DNA of 64,000 nt from UKL13-2 sp031414695. Lineage in GTDB: Bacteria > Pseudomonadota > Gammaproteobacteria > Burkholderiales > Usitatibacteraceae. The DNA lies in the NCBI GenBank assembly GCA_031414695.1, contig JANNWG010000037.1:1-64000 (forward strand), given 5' to 3'. The notes under the pieces are model-generated. The model had not been told where the DNA came from, did not search any database, and saw only the letters and a program-made list of their open reading frames with translations. Shown here in pieces: positions 8,251 through 16,262 of the stretch; within the stretch, counting starts at the first letter, position 1, and each line of letters starts with the position of its first letter. Both the position numbers and the translations under genes were made by a program.

Positions 8251-9441
8251 ATGCCAAACGACTACACTGCATCGCCCTCAAAAAAACGCCGTTGGGTAAA
8301 ACCTGCTGTGATTGCTTTACTTATTGCGTCTTTGTTGGGCGGCTTGGTCGCTTGGCGTGCGAGTAATGCTAAAAAAGTGGAGCCGACAAAGGACGAAGCC
8401 AAAGTCTTTGAATTTGCCCAACGCGACATTGCCAGCGTCTCGCTACGCGACTTAGGCAATGTCATTCCCCTTTCAGGCACCCTCACCCCACTCACACAAG
8501 CAATGGTGAAATCTAAAGTGGCGGCTGAAGTCTCAAAAGTGCACGTACAAGAAGGTGAGCGCGTGGGCGCGGGTCAGGTGCTAGTTTCTCTCGATACGCA
8601 AGATTTGCGTGCGCGCCTTGATTCGCAGCAGGCAATGGTGGCTGAGATGAAAGCGCGGCTTGAGCTAGCGGCTAAAAATGAGGCGAACAATCGTCAATTA
8701 GTGGCTAAAAATTTTATTTCTCAAAATGCACTGGATGCCGTGGCGAGCAATGCTGCGGTAGCCCGCGCCAATTTAGTTGCCGCCGAGTCGCAAGCGGCCA
8801 TATCACAGCGTGCTTTAAATGATGCTGCCATTCGCGCACCATTTGGCGGTGTGGTGGCAAAGCGCATGATCAATATCGGCGAAAAAGTTTCGCCCGATAT
8901 GCAGGTGATGCAAATTGTTGACTTAACCAAAATGGAATTAGAAGCCATGGTGCCGGTAGCTGATATTCCGAATGTAAAAATTGGCCAGACTATTTCATTT
9001 ACCGTCGATGGATTTCAAGCACGCCAATTCACCGGCAAGGTTGAGCGCATCAACCCAACAGCTGAAGCAGGCTCACGCTCTATCGCTATCTTCGTATCAA
9101 TTCCGAACATTGATCAGACACTTAAGGGCGGTATGTTTGCCAGCGGCAAATTGGCCGCATTAGCAAGCGCGCCGATAAAAGCCATCCCGCTAGTAGCACT
9201 GCGCGAAGAAGGCGGGCAGAGCTTTGTCTTCATCATCAACAAAGACAAAATTGAACGTAAGCCCGTAACGGTTGGATTACGCAATGTTGACCTAGGGCTA
9301 GCGGAGATACGCGAAGGATTAGTTGAGGGCACCGAAGTTGTCGCGGTGAAAATGGAAGGCCTAAAGGCGGGGGCAACGGCGATATACAAAAGCGCCAAAA
9401 GTGCTGCGGCACCAGCAACAGTTGTTGAGGCAAAAAAATGA
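8251..9441 (+). CDS. RND efflux periplasmic adaptor (membrane fusion protein)
   Basis: The protein has 396 residues with an N-terminal membrane anchor at about residues 16-37 (AVIALLIASLLGGLVAW), then a lipoyl/barrel-sandwich half (KVAAEVSKVHVQEGERVGAG near residue 90), an alpha-hairpin (residues 115-185), the second half (DAAIRAPFGGVVAKRMINIG near residue 190) and a beta-barrel. This is the HlyD/AcrA-type adaptor that links an inner-membrane pump to an outer-membrane channel. The pump gene follows at 9693. No outer-membrane factor is present nearby, so it must use one encoded elsewhere. The 213 bases upstream show no gene. Confidence 0.92.
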   Translation: MPNDYTASPSKKRRWVKPAVIALLIASLLGGLVAWRASNAKKVEPTKDEAKVFEFAQRDIASVSLRDLGNVIPLSGTLTPLTQAMVKSKVAAEVSKVHVQEGERVGAGQVLVSLDTQDLRARLDSQQAMVAEMKARLELAAKNEANNRQLVAKNFISQNALDAVASNAAVARANLVAAESQAAISQRALNDAAIRAPFGGVVAKRMINIGEKVSPDMQVMQIVDLTKMELEAMVPVADIPNVKIGQTISFTVDGFQARQFTGKVERINPTAEAGSRSIAIFVSIPNIDQTLKGGMFASGKLAALASAPIKAIPLVALREEGGQSFVFIINKDKIERKPVTVGLRNVDLGLAEIREGLVEGTEVVAVKMEGLKAGATAIYKSAKSAAAPATVVEAKK

Positions 9442-9447
9442 AAGTTC

Positions 9448-9503
9448 ACCTATTAGCGAGCGTTTTGCGGCATAAATGGCTGAAGGTGTGCGCCAATAGG
9501 CTT
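9448..9503. repeat. 3'-end palindromic repeat, copy 2
   Basis: Begins seven bases after the stop of the efflux adaptor. Outer CCTATTAGCG pairs with CGCCAATAGG, and the centre is the imperfect GCGGCATAAATGGCTGAAG. It is a degenerate copy of the family and sits between two genes of one efflux operon. Confidence 0.65.
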
Positions 9504-9510
9504 ACTCTAC

Positions 9511-9646
9511 TTTTAGCCACAGATGAACACAGATAAAGTCAAAAACTTTTTTCCGCCGATACACACCGATTGACGCCGATAAGATCAAAAGCCTTTGACC
9601 TCATTCGCTTTTAGTTGTTTTCATCAGTTTTCATCTGTGGCTAAAA
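9511..9646. repeat. MITE-like element with 16-bp perfect inverted ends
   Basis: TTTTAGCCACAGATGA at 9511-9526 is the exact reverse complement of TCATCTGTGGCTAAAA at 9631-9646. The inside carries GATACACACCGATTGACGCC-type wording typical of the AGCCACAGATGAACACAGAT repeats scattered in many proteobacterial genomes. It separates the adaptor and pump genes of the efflux operon. Confidence 0.75.
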
Positions 9647-9692
9647 ATGTTTTTCCATTCGTAATCTCGCCCTACCCTACGGAGTTCCCCTC

Positions 9693-12600
9693 ATGTGGAT
9701 GACCAAAGTTTCGATTAACAACCCCGTCTTTGCGACGATGGTAATGGCCGCACTAATGGTGCTCGGCATTTTTTCTTACCTGCGCTTATCGGTGGATCAA
9801 CTGCCTGATATTTCGATTCCGATTGCGATCATCAACATCCCATATCCAGGGGCGTCCGCTGAGGCAGTTGAGCAAGATGTGGTGCGCCCCATCGAGCAGG
9901 CGGTGAATACGATCAATGGTGTAAAGACGATTCGCTCAGGTGCACAAATTGGCTTCGGCTTTGTGGTGGTGGAGTTTCAATTAACAGTTGACCCACGCGT
10001 GTCGATTCAAGACGTGCGCGATAAAGTCGCTGAGGCACGGCGCCGATTTAATCGTGATGTAGGCGAGCCTACGGTGTCACGCGCAAGCATGGACGACGAC
10101 CAACCAATTTTATATTTGGCAATGCGCTCTGATTCGCGCTCACTCAGAGAGATATCTGACCTAGCGGACCAGCTAGTCGTGAAGCGTCTGCAAGGCGCGC
10201 CAGGCGTAGGCAACATTTCACTCTCAGGCGACGTGGGCCGTGAGCTCGCGATCAACTTAAAGCCTGAAAAAATGGCGGCTTTCGGTATTGGCGTGAATGA
10301 AGTCATTGCGGCGATACGTGCTGAGAATCAAGATATTTCAGCAGGTGCACTCATCTCTGAGACCAGTGAGCGACTGGTGCGTGTGCAGGGCAAAATTCGC
10401 TCTGTTGAGGCGTTTCAACGCATCATCGTAGCCCGACGTGGCACCAACGGCACAACACAAGCCATCACGCTTGATCAAATCGCGGATGTAGCGGACGCCA
10501 AACGTGAGGAGACTTCTTTCTCAACCCAAAATGGCAAGCGTGCTATCTCGATTCAAATTCTTAAAACGCGCGGTGCCAACACCATTGAGATGGCCGACGC
10601 GATTAAAAAACAATTGGCAGAACTTAAAAAAGTATTGCCATCCGATATTAGTTTGGAGATTACATTTGACCGCTCCATCTTCATCAAAGACGGCGTCAAT
10701 AATGTGAAGGTGACGATCCTTGAGGGCGCAATCTTAACCGTGCTGATCGTATTTTTCTTTCTCCACTCATGGCGCTCCACGGTCATCACGGGCTTGACCT
10801 TGCCGATATCACTACTCGCGACATTCATTGTGCTTTACGCGATGGGCTTCACGATTAACTTTATGACTTTGCTGGCGATGTCGCTCTCCATTGGCATTTT
10901 GATTGATGACGCCATTGTGGTGCGTGAAAATATTGTGCGGCATATGGCGATGGGCAAAACGCATCGGCAGGCGGCATTTGAAGCAACAAATGAGATCGGT
11001 ATTGCCGTCATGGCGACGACATTCACCATCGTCGCGGTGTTTTTACCAGTCGCATTCATGGACGGCATTATTGGTAAATTCTTTTTGCAATTCGGCGTCA
11101 CCGTGGTAGTCGCGGTGTTAGTTTCACTATTCGTCTCGTTCACGCTCGACCCGATGTTATCCGCCATCTGGCACGACCCGCGTTCAAAATGGATGGACTG
11201 GAAACCGCTTAAATATTTGCTTGATAAACAAGACCAAGGCATGGAATGGCTTCACAAAAAATACGATGCTTGGCTGCGCTGGTCATTAGCGAAACGTAAA
11301 ACCACATTAGCCATTGCGGCTGCAACATTTTTCGGTAGTTTTTTATTAGTGCCACTCATTGGCACTGAGTTTGTGCCAGACGAAGACGACAACTGGACGA
11401 GCGTACAAATTCAAACGCCAATTGGGTCTTCCCTCGCCTACACGAATACCAAGGCCGAGCAAGTTGAATTAGCGTTAAAAGATTTCCCTGAAATTAAACA
11501 TATCTCCAAAAACGTAAATAAAACTAGCGCGCGGTTTGAGTTACAACTCGTGCCAAAAGAAAACCGCAAGTTGAGTCAAAAAGAATTAGATGATGCCGTA
11601 CGAGCCCGCTTAAACCGTATCGCCGGCTTAGAAATTAACATCGGCTTTAATCGGCCTATTCAAGTTTATGTGATGGGGCCGGATATTAAAGAGCTTGATC
11701 GGCTCTCGCAGCAATTGATGACGGAGATGAAAAAAGTGAAAGGTTTAGTTGACATTGAGTCTTCCTTTAAGCCCAATAACCCTGCACTCGACATCATCAT
11801 TAATCGTGAGTTAGCGTCTGACCTTGGCGTGTCAATGAATGAAATTGGCGCGACTACACGCACCTTAATTGCCGGTGAACCGACTGGACAATGGGAAGGG
11901 CCAGACGGGGAGAATCATCAAGTGGTCGTCAGGCTACCGAAAGATCAGCGCACCGGCATTGGCGACTTAGATAAGATTTATGTGCGTGCCAATGGCATGA
12001 ACGCGGATGGCACGCCGCGAATGGTGCCATTACGACAAATCGCTAATTTTGAGCCGAGCGTATCCGAGCGGCGTATCGATCGACGTAACCTACAACGCCA
12101 AATTCGCATTATTTCCGGTATTAGCAAAGACGTAAGTGCTGGCGATATGTCGGCTGAAGTGAAAAAAGTGGCGGATGCTATCACCCTACCACCAGGCTAT
12201 CGTTTTCAATACGGCGGCTCATCGCAAGATATGGCGGAGTCGATTGGCCCCGCCATTGCGGCATTAGCCCTTGGCGTAATATTCATCTACTTTATTTTGG
12301 CGTCGCAATTTGGCAGCTTCTTGCAACCGCTGGCGATTATGGCATCACTACCGTTATCGCTCATCGGCGTATTTTTAGCACTACTTGCCTTTGGCTCAAC
12401 GCTTAATTTATTCTCCATTATTGGCTTCATTATGCTGATGGGTTTAGTCACCAAAAATGCGATTTTGCTGGTGGATTTTACCAACCATGGCAGACGTGAA
12501 GGCCTGTCGCGCCACGACGCTATTTTGAACGCTGGACAAGTGCGATTGCGTCCCATCATCATGACCACGCTTGCGATGATATTCGGCATGTTGCCATTAG

Positions 12601-12842
12601 CGCTCGCTTTTGGTGCTGGCTCAGAGCAACAATCGCCGATGGCACACGCGGTGATCGGCGGCATCATGACCTCCACCATCATGACGCTCGTGGTCGTGCC
12701 CGTGCTCTACACCTACATGGATTCACTCGGCGCGTGGGCTAGCCACTTCTTCACCAATGCCAAACCACCAGAACAACGTGTGAGCGCAGCCGGCAGCAGC
12801 ATGGAGCCCGTGTTGCAGGCTAAGCAGGATGATGTGGTGTAA
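9693..12842 (+). CDS. RND efflux inner-membrane transporter (AcrB/HAE1-like)
   Basis: This 1049-residue protein has the full-length RND layout: a transmembrane helix at residues 12-30, a large periplasmic loop, six helices at about 335-495, a second loop, and the last five helices at about 865-1020. The proton-relay pair Asp405-Asp406 is seen in GILIDDAIVVREN. The first periplasmic loop begins LPDISIPIAIINIPYPGASA, the family signature. It exports hydrophobic compounds or drugs using the proton gradient, together with the adaptor at 8251. Specificity is unknown. Repeats at 9448-9646 lie between the two genes, so translation is not coupled. Confidence 0.94.
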   Translation: MWMTKVSINNPVFATMVMAALMVLGIFSYLRLSVDQLPDISIPIAIINIPYPGASAEAVEQDVVRPIEQAVNTINGVKTIRSGAQIGFGFVVVEFQLTVDPRVSIQDVRDKVAEARRRFNRDVGEPTVSRASMDDDQPILYLAMRSDSRSLREISDLADQLVVKRLQGAPGVGNISLSGDVGRELAINLKPEKMAAFGIGVNEVIAAIRAENQDISAGALISETSERLVRVQGKIRSVEAFQRIIVARRGTNGTTQAITLDQIADVADAKREETSFSTQNGKRAISIQILKTRGANTIEMADAIKKQLAELKKVLPSDISLEITFDRSIFIKDGVNNVKVTILEGAILTVLIVFFFLHSWRSTVITGLTLPISLLATFIVLYAMGFTINFMTLLAMSLSIGILIDDAIVVRENIVRHMAMGKTHRQAAFEATNEIGIAVMATTFTIVAVFLPVAFMDGIIGKFFLQFGVTVVVAVLVSLFVSFTLDPMLSAIWHDPRSKWMDWKPLKYLLDKQDQGMEWLHKKYDAWLRWSLAKRKTTLAIAAATFFGSFLLVPLIGTEFVPDEDDNWTSVQIQTPIGSSLAYTNTKAEQVELALKDFPEIKHISKNVNKTSARFELQLVPKENRKLSQKELDDAVRARLNRIAGLEINIGFNRPIQVYVMGPDIKELDRLSQQLMTEMKKVKGLVDIESSFKPNNPALDIIINRELASDLGVSMNEIGATTRTLIAGEPTGQWEGPDGENHQVVVRLPKDQRTGIGDLDKIYVRANGMNADGTPRMVPLRQIANFEPSVSERRIDRRNLQRQIRIISGISKDVSAGDMSAEVKKVADAITLPPGYRFQYGGSSQDMAESIGPAIAALALGVIFIYFILASQFGSFLQPLAIMASLPLSLIGVFLALLAFGSTLNLFSIIGFIMLMGLVTKNAILLVDFTNHGRREGLSRHDAILNAGQVRLRPIIMTTLAMIFGMLPLALAFGAGSEQQSPMAHAVIGGIMTSTIMTLVVVPVLYTYMDSLGAWASHFFTNAKPPEQRVSAAGSSMEPVLQAKQDDVV

Positions 12843-12872
12843 AAAGTAAGTTAAACAATAAATAATCTAATA

Positions 12873-12940
12873 AGTCCTTTATTGGCGTGTCTTTTGAAGC
12901 ATAAAATGCTGAAGATACCCGTCAATAGAGGACTTTTAAC
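12873..12940. repeat. 3'-end palindromic repeat, copy 3
   Basis: AGTCCTTTATTGGCG at the left is mirrored by CAATAGAGGACTTTTAAC at the right, with a TTTTGAAGCATAAAATGC centre. It lies about 30 bases after the stop of the RND pump gene and is among the better-preserved copies. Confidence 0.75.
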
Positions 12941-12958
12941 TTTTCACTAAGCCTGAAC

Positions 12959-12995
12959 AAAAAAATCCCCGCATCGAAGGGAGGACGATGCGGGG
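12959..12995 (-). terminator. Intrinsic terminator reading on the minus strand
   Basis: The stem CCCCGCATCG / CGATGCGGGG (12967-12976 and 12986-12995) encloses a 9-base loop. Seven A residues at 12959-12965 become a U-run only when read on the minus strand. No minus-strand gene is annotated upstream (12996-13318), so this terminator has no obvious client; see the ncRNA candidate. Confidence 0.65.
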
Positions 12996-13213
12996 ACGTC
13001 GTGCTTGTTGCTACATCACATACAAACAGCAATTGCGGACTACACTTGCAAACAGCGCTTGCACACTACGATTACAACGACAACAACACTAAAAATACCG
13101 ACTTCGTTACTGACGCACTACACCTTCAACAACATCCACTCACTGGATACTTTAAATAGGCAATCGCATTTAAATTTAGTTCCGCAATTTTTTAACTCTT
13201 GCGGCAATGCGTA

Positions 13214-13241
13214 CTTGAAAAGCGATAGACGCGCCCCACAT
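13214..13241 (+). promoter_or_regulatory. Sigma-32 (heat-shock) promoter for htpG
   Basis: CTTGAAA at 13214-13220 and CCCCACAT at 13234-13241 are separated by 13 bases. The sigma-32 consensus is CTTGAAA, 11-16 bases, CCCCATnT, so the -35 is perfect and the -10 differs slightly. It lies 78 bases before the htpG start, matching the known heat-shock control of this gene in Proteobacteria. Confidence 0.8.
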
Positions 13242-13318
13242 GAGTCGTAACGTATTTCGTTGCAACAAAAAATAGTCAATAAAATCAAACTCTTCCTTCA
13301 ACTAAGACGCCAACAATC

Positions 13319-15238
13319 ATGACCACAGCGACCGCCACACCCCCAAAAGAAACGCTTGCCTTTCAAACTGAAGTTAAGCAACTTCTCCAGTTAATGATTC
13401 ATTCGTTGTACTCAAATCGTGAAATTTTTCTGCGTGAATTGATTTCTAACGCCTCCGACGCCGCTGATAAGCTTCGCTTTGAAGCGGTGACGACACCGGC
13501 TTTGTTTGAAAACGATAGCGACTTAAAAATCCGCGTGTCATTTGATAAGGATGCCAACACGCTCACCATTGTTGACAACGGTATCGGTATGTCCCGCGAT
13601 GAAGTGATCGCCAACATTGGCACAATTGCGAAATCAGGCACCAAAGAATTTTTCTCAAAACTGTCGGGCGATCAACAAAAAGACGCAAACTTAATCGGCC
13701 AATTTGGTGTTGGTTTTTACTCAGCGTTTATCGTCGCTGATAACGTCACCCTTACCACACGTCGCGCAGGTGCTGCTGCAACAGAAGGCGTGCGTTGGGC
13801 CTCAAAAGGCGATGGCGAATTTAGTTTAGAAGCGGTTGAGAAAACTGAACGCGGTACTGAAATCGTCTTGCACTTAAAAGATGACGCAAAAGATTTCCTC
13901 GATGATTGGCGTTTGAAGTCGGTCATCCGCAAGTATTCAGATCACATTCAGTTGCCGATTGTGATGAAAAAATCCGAATGGGATCAGGAAAAACAAATAC
14001 AAGTTGTCAAAGACGAAGACGAAACAATTAACAAAGCGAGTGCTATTTGGACGCGCGCAAAGTCTGATATCACAGACGAGCAGTATCAAGAATTTTACAA
14101 ACACGTCTCGCACGATTGGCAGCCGCCACTCGCGTGGACGCACGCTAAAGTCGAAGGCCGTCAGGAATACACTGAGCTACTCTATGTGCCATCGCAAGTG
14201 CCGTTTGATATGTTTGACCGTGAGCACAAACACGGCTTAAAACTTTACGTCAAACGTGTCTTCATCATGGAGGACGCAGAGCAATTATTGCCGCGCTACT
14301 TGCGCTTCGTAAAAGGTATTGTGGACTCCAACGACTTGCCGCTAAATGTGTCACGCGAAATTTTGCAAGAGTCAAAAGACGTTGACGCGATACGCGCAGG
14401 CTGCGTGAAAAAAGTATTGAGCTTGCTCGAAGATTTGGCCGGCAGTGACAACAGCGACGATAAAGAAAAATACACAAAATTTTGGGATGCCTTTGGCCGC
14501 GTATTCAAAGAAGGCATTGGCGAAGATCACGCCAATAAAGAGCGCATCGCTAAGCTTGCACGTTTTCATTCCACCCATGAATTAGGCGCTACCCAAGCGG
14601 TCTCGTTCGCCGACTACATTGGCCGCATGAAGCATGGTCAGGAAAAAATTTACTACGTCACAGCGGATAACTTAATCGCCGCACAAAATAGCCCGCACCT
14701 AGAAGTATTTAAGAAAAAGGGCATCGAAGTTTTGTTACTGATTGAGTCTGTTGACGAATGGTGGCTAGGCTCGCTAGAGGAAATGGACGGCAAGAAATTG
14801 CAGTCCGTTGCCAAAGGCGATCTCGACCTAGGCGCACTCGCAGACGAAGCCGAGAAAAAAGCCGTCGAAAAAATCGCCGATGAAATGAAGCCCCTAATCG
14901 AAAAAATGAAAGCCGCCCTAGGCGAACGCGTAAAAGACGTGCGCGTGACTGATCGCTTAACCGAGTCGCCCGCGTGCTTGGTTGTGGACGAGAACGAACT
15001 CTCCGGCAACTTAGAGCGCATGCTCAAAGCGGCAGGACAAAAGGTCAACGCCGTCAAACCAATTCTCGAAATCAATCCAGATCATCCGCTCGTGAGAAAA
15101 ATCAAAGCCGAAGAAGCGTCTTCCACATTTGATGATTTGTCTCTGGTTTTATTTGAACAATCGCTACTAGCCGAAGGCGGTCAACTCGAAGACCCTGCTG
15201 GGTTTGTGAAGCGGGTGAATTTGTTGATGTTAGGGTAG
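13319..15238 (+). CDS. htpG: Molecular chaperone HtpG (Hsp90)
   Basis: The 639-residue length is normal for HtpG. The N-terminal GHKL ATPase domain has EIFLRELISNASDAADKLRF (residues 37-56) and DNGIGMSRDEV near residue 86, followed by GQFGVGFYSAFIVAD near residue 128. The middle domain carries LPLNVSREILQESKDV, the conserved loop that completes the ATPase site, and the C-terminal dimerisation domain ends with a normal stop. It is a cytosolic ATP-driven chaperone. The start ATG is 78 bases after a sigma-32-type promoter, so heat induction is expected. It is monocistronic. Confidence 0.97.
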   Translation: MTTATATPPKETLAFQTEVKQLLQLMIHSLYSNREIFLRELISNASDAADKLRFEAVTTPALFENDSDLKIRVSFDKDANTLTIVDNGIGMSRDEVIANIGTIAKSGTKEFFSKLSGDQQKDANLIGQFGVGFYSAFIVADNVTLTTRRAGAAATEGVRWASKGDGEFSLEAVEKTERGTEIVLHLKDDAKDFLDDWRLKSVIRKYSDHIQLPIVMKKSEWDQEKQIQVVKDEDETINKASAIWTRAKSDITDEQYQEFYKHVSHDWQPPLAWTHAKVEGRQEYTELLYVPSQVPFDMFDREHKHGLKLYVKRVFIMEDAEQLLPRYLRFVKGIVDSNDLPLNVSREILQESKDVDAIRAGCVKKVLSLLEDLAGSDNSDDKEKYTKFWDAFGRVFKEGIGEDHANKERIAKLARFHSTHELGATQAVSFADYIGRMKHGQEKIYYVTADNLIAAQNSPHLEVFKKKGIEVLLLIESVDEWWLGSLEEMDGKKLQSVAKGDLDLGALADEAEKKAVEKIADEMKPLIEKMKAALGERVKDVRVTDRLTESPACLVVDENELSGNLERMLKAAGQKVNAVKPILEINPDHPLVRKIKAEEASSTFDDLSLVLFEQSLLAEGGQLEDPAGFVKRVNLLMLG

Positions 15239-15375
15239 TAAAGCCGTTAAGCACATATGACGTGCCCAACGCATCTGCGTAACACTCAGCACACGGTAAA
15301 TCAGGATTTAACGCGAGTGACAAGATGTTGGTGCGACATCAAATGGAATATTTTGATACGAAATACAATTAGTAA

Positions 15376-15440
15376 AGCCGTTTATTGGCGGGCAGTTTGA
15401 GCAATTAATTGCCAGAAATACCCGTTAATAAACGACTTTC
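15376..15440. repeat. 3'-end palindromic repeat, copy 4
   Basis: GCCGTTTATTGGCGGGCAG on the left is mirrored by ATACCCGTTAATAAACGAC on the right around GCAATTAATTGC, which is itself a perfect palindrome. It lies about 140 bases after the htpG stop. Otherwise 15239-15512 holds nothing recognisable. Confidence 0.75.
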
Positions 15441-15512
15441 ACTTAATTCTTGAAGCCGGCATTCCCAATTTTTCTCACCTTTCACACTGAGTTTTTTACC
15501 TGATCATCATTT

Positions 15513-15532
15513 TGATAGCACCTGTGCTATCA
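15513..15532. promoter_or_regulatory. 20-bp perfect palindrome, likely toxin-antitoxin operator
   Basis: TGATAGCAC-CT-GTGCTATCA has 9-bp perfect arms around two bases and ends seven bases before the start of the PIN toxin gene. Ribbon-helix-helix antitoxins bind short palindromes overlapping their own promoter, so this is the expected autoregulatory operator of the pair at 15540-16201. Function is inferred from position. Confidence 0.6.
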
Positions 15533-15539
15533 TTTTGCG

Positions 15540-15974
15540 ATGCGAGATCGAATAATCTTAGATACTAATGTCTTGGTTTCCGCGTTTACAAGCGCAGAAG
15601 GATCATCACGAGCGGTACTGCGCGGCGTTCTTGAGGGTCGATGGCAACCGTTGATTTCGTTGTCACTGTTTCTTGAATATGAGGATGTTCTTTCTCGAGC
15701 GCAAACAATTGCGCGCTGCCCGCTATCTGAAGCTAAGCGTGAGGTTTTACTTAATGCCTTCGCATCGAAATGTCAGATGATTGAATTGCATTATCTATGG
15801 AGACCAAACCTGAAAGACGAAGCTGATAATCATGTGTTTGAATTAGCTGTTGCCGCACAGGATGCGGCATTATTAACATGGAATTTGCGGGATTTTTCCA
15901 GTGCCGAGCTGCGCTTTCCAGAGGTAAGAGTTTGTACCCCCGCACAGTGGATGACTTCGCATAAAGGAGAATGA
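15540..15974 (+). CDS. PIN-domain toxin (COG1569-type)
   Basis: This 144-residue protein has the acidic residues of a PIN nuclease: Asp8 in ILDTNVLVSAF, Glu near residue 46 in LFLEYEDVL, Asp near residue 94 in DEADNHVFELA, and Asp in WNLRDF near residue 118. It matches the putative toxin of PIN_3 toxin-antitoxin systems, Mg-dependent RNases that cut tRNA or mRNA. The order is toxin first, antitoxin second, which is the reverse of classical vapBC. The stop is two bases before the chosen antitoxin start. A perfect palindrome just upstream is a likely operator. Confidence 0.85.
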   Translation: MRDRIILDTNVLVSAFTSAEGSSRAVLRGVLEGRWQPLISLSLFLEYEDVLSRAQTIARCPLSEAKREVLLNAFASKCQMIELHYLWRPNLKDEADNHVFELAVAAQDAALLTWNLRDFSSAELRFPEVRVCTPAQWMTSHKGE

Positions 15975-15976
15975 AT

Positions 15977-16201
15977 ATGTCTGTACTGACCGTTAGGCTA
16001 CCCGAAAGCAAACACGCCAGACTCAAAGAAATTGCGCGTGCAAGAGGACTTAGCACCAACAAATTTATCGAAGAGTTAACGACCATCGCTATCGCGCAAC
16101 AAGACCTACTCACACGCTTTACGCTAAGAGTAAGTCGTGGCGATGCGGCGCAGGGCCTGGCGGTTTTGGATGAGCTGGATGCAGCATTGAAAAAACGGTA
16201 G
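15977..16201 (+). CDS. Ribbon-helix-helix antitoxin
   Basis: I use the second ATG (15977), since AAGGAG lies about 7 bases before it; the ATG at 15971 is too close to the ribosome-binding site. This gives 74 residues. VLTVRLPESKHARLKEIARA followed by GLSTNKFIEELT is a ribbon-helix-helix DNA-binding fold of the Arc/CopG type. The C-terminal half should bind and block the PIN toxin encoded directly upstream. Expected to repress the operon via the palindrome at 15513-15532. Confidence 0.82.
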   Translation: MSVLTVRLPESKHARLKEIARARGLSTNKFIEELTTIAIAQQDLLTRFTLRVSRGDAAQGLAVLDELDAALKKR

Positions 16202-16262
16202 CGCGATAGATTGTGGTGGAGAACAACATAAACTTCTCGAAGACTGAGCGCATTAGTTCTTA

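Larger units (their letters stand above)
12959..13300 (-). ncRNA. Candidate small RNA ending at the 12959-12995 terminator
   Basis: A strong minus-strand terminator lies at the end of a stretch with no minus-strand reading frame of useful length: all three frames are broken by stops. A non-coding transcript starting somewhere in 13100-13300 is the simplest reading. No promoter was identified with confidence, so the 5' end is a guess. The stretch overlaps the htpG promoter region on the other strand. Confidence 0.25.

Noticed and set aside
13005..13250. 81-codon plus-strand open frame before htpG
   Set aside because: Its composition is low-complexity (Thr, His, Asn, Ser), it has no ribosome-binding site, and the htpG heat-shock promoter lies inside it.
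13280..13310. GAAGGAAGAGTTTGAT on the minus strand, resembling the start of a 16S rRNA
   Set aside because: Only about 12 bases match and the following sequence is unrelated to rRNA.
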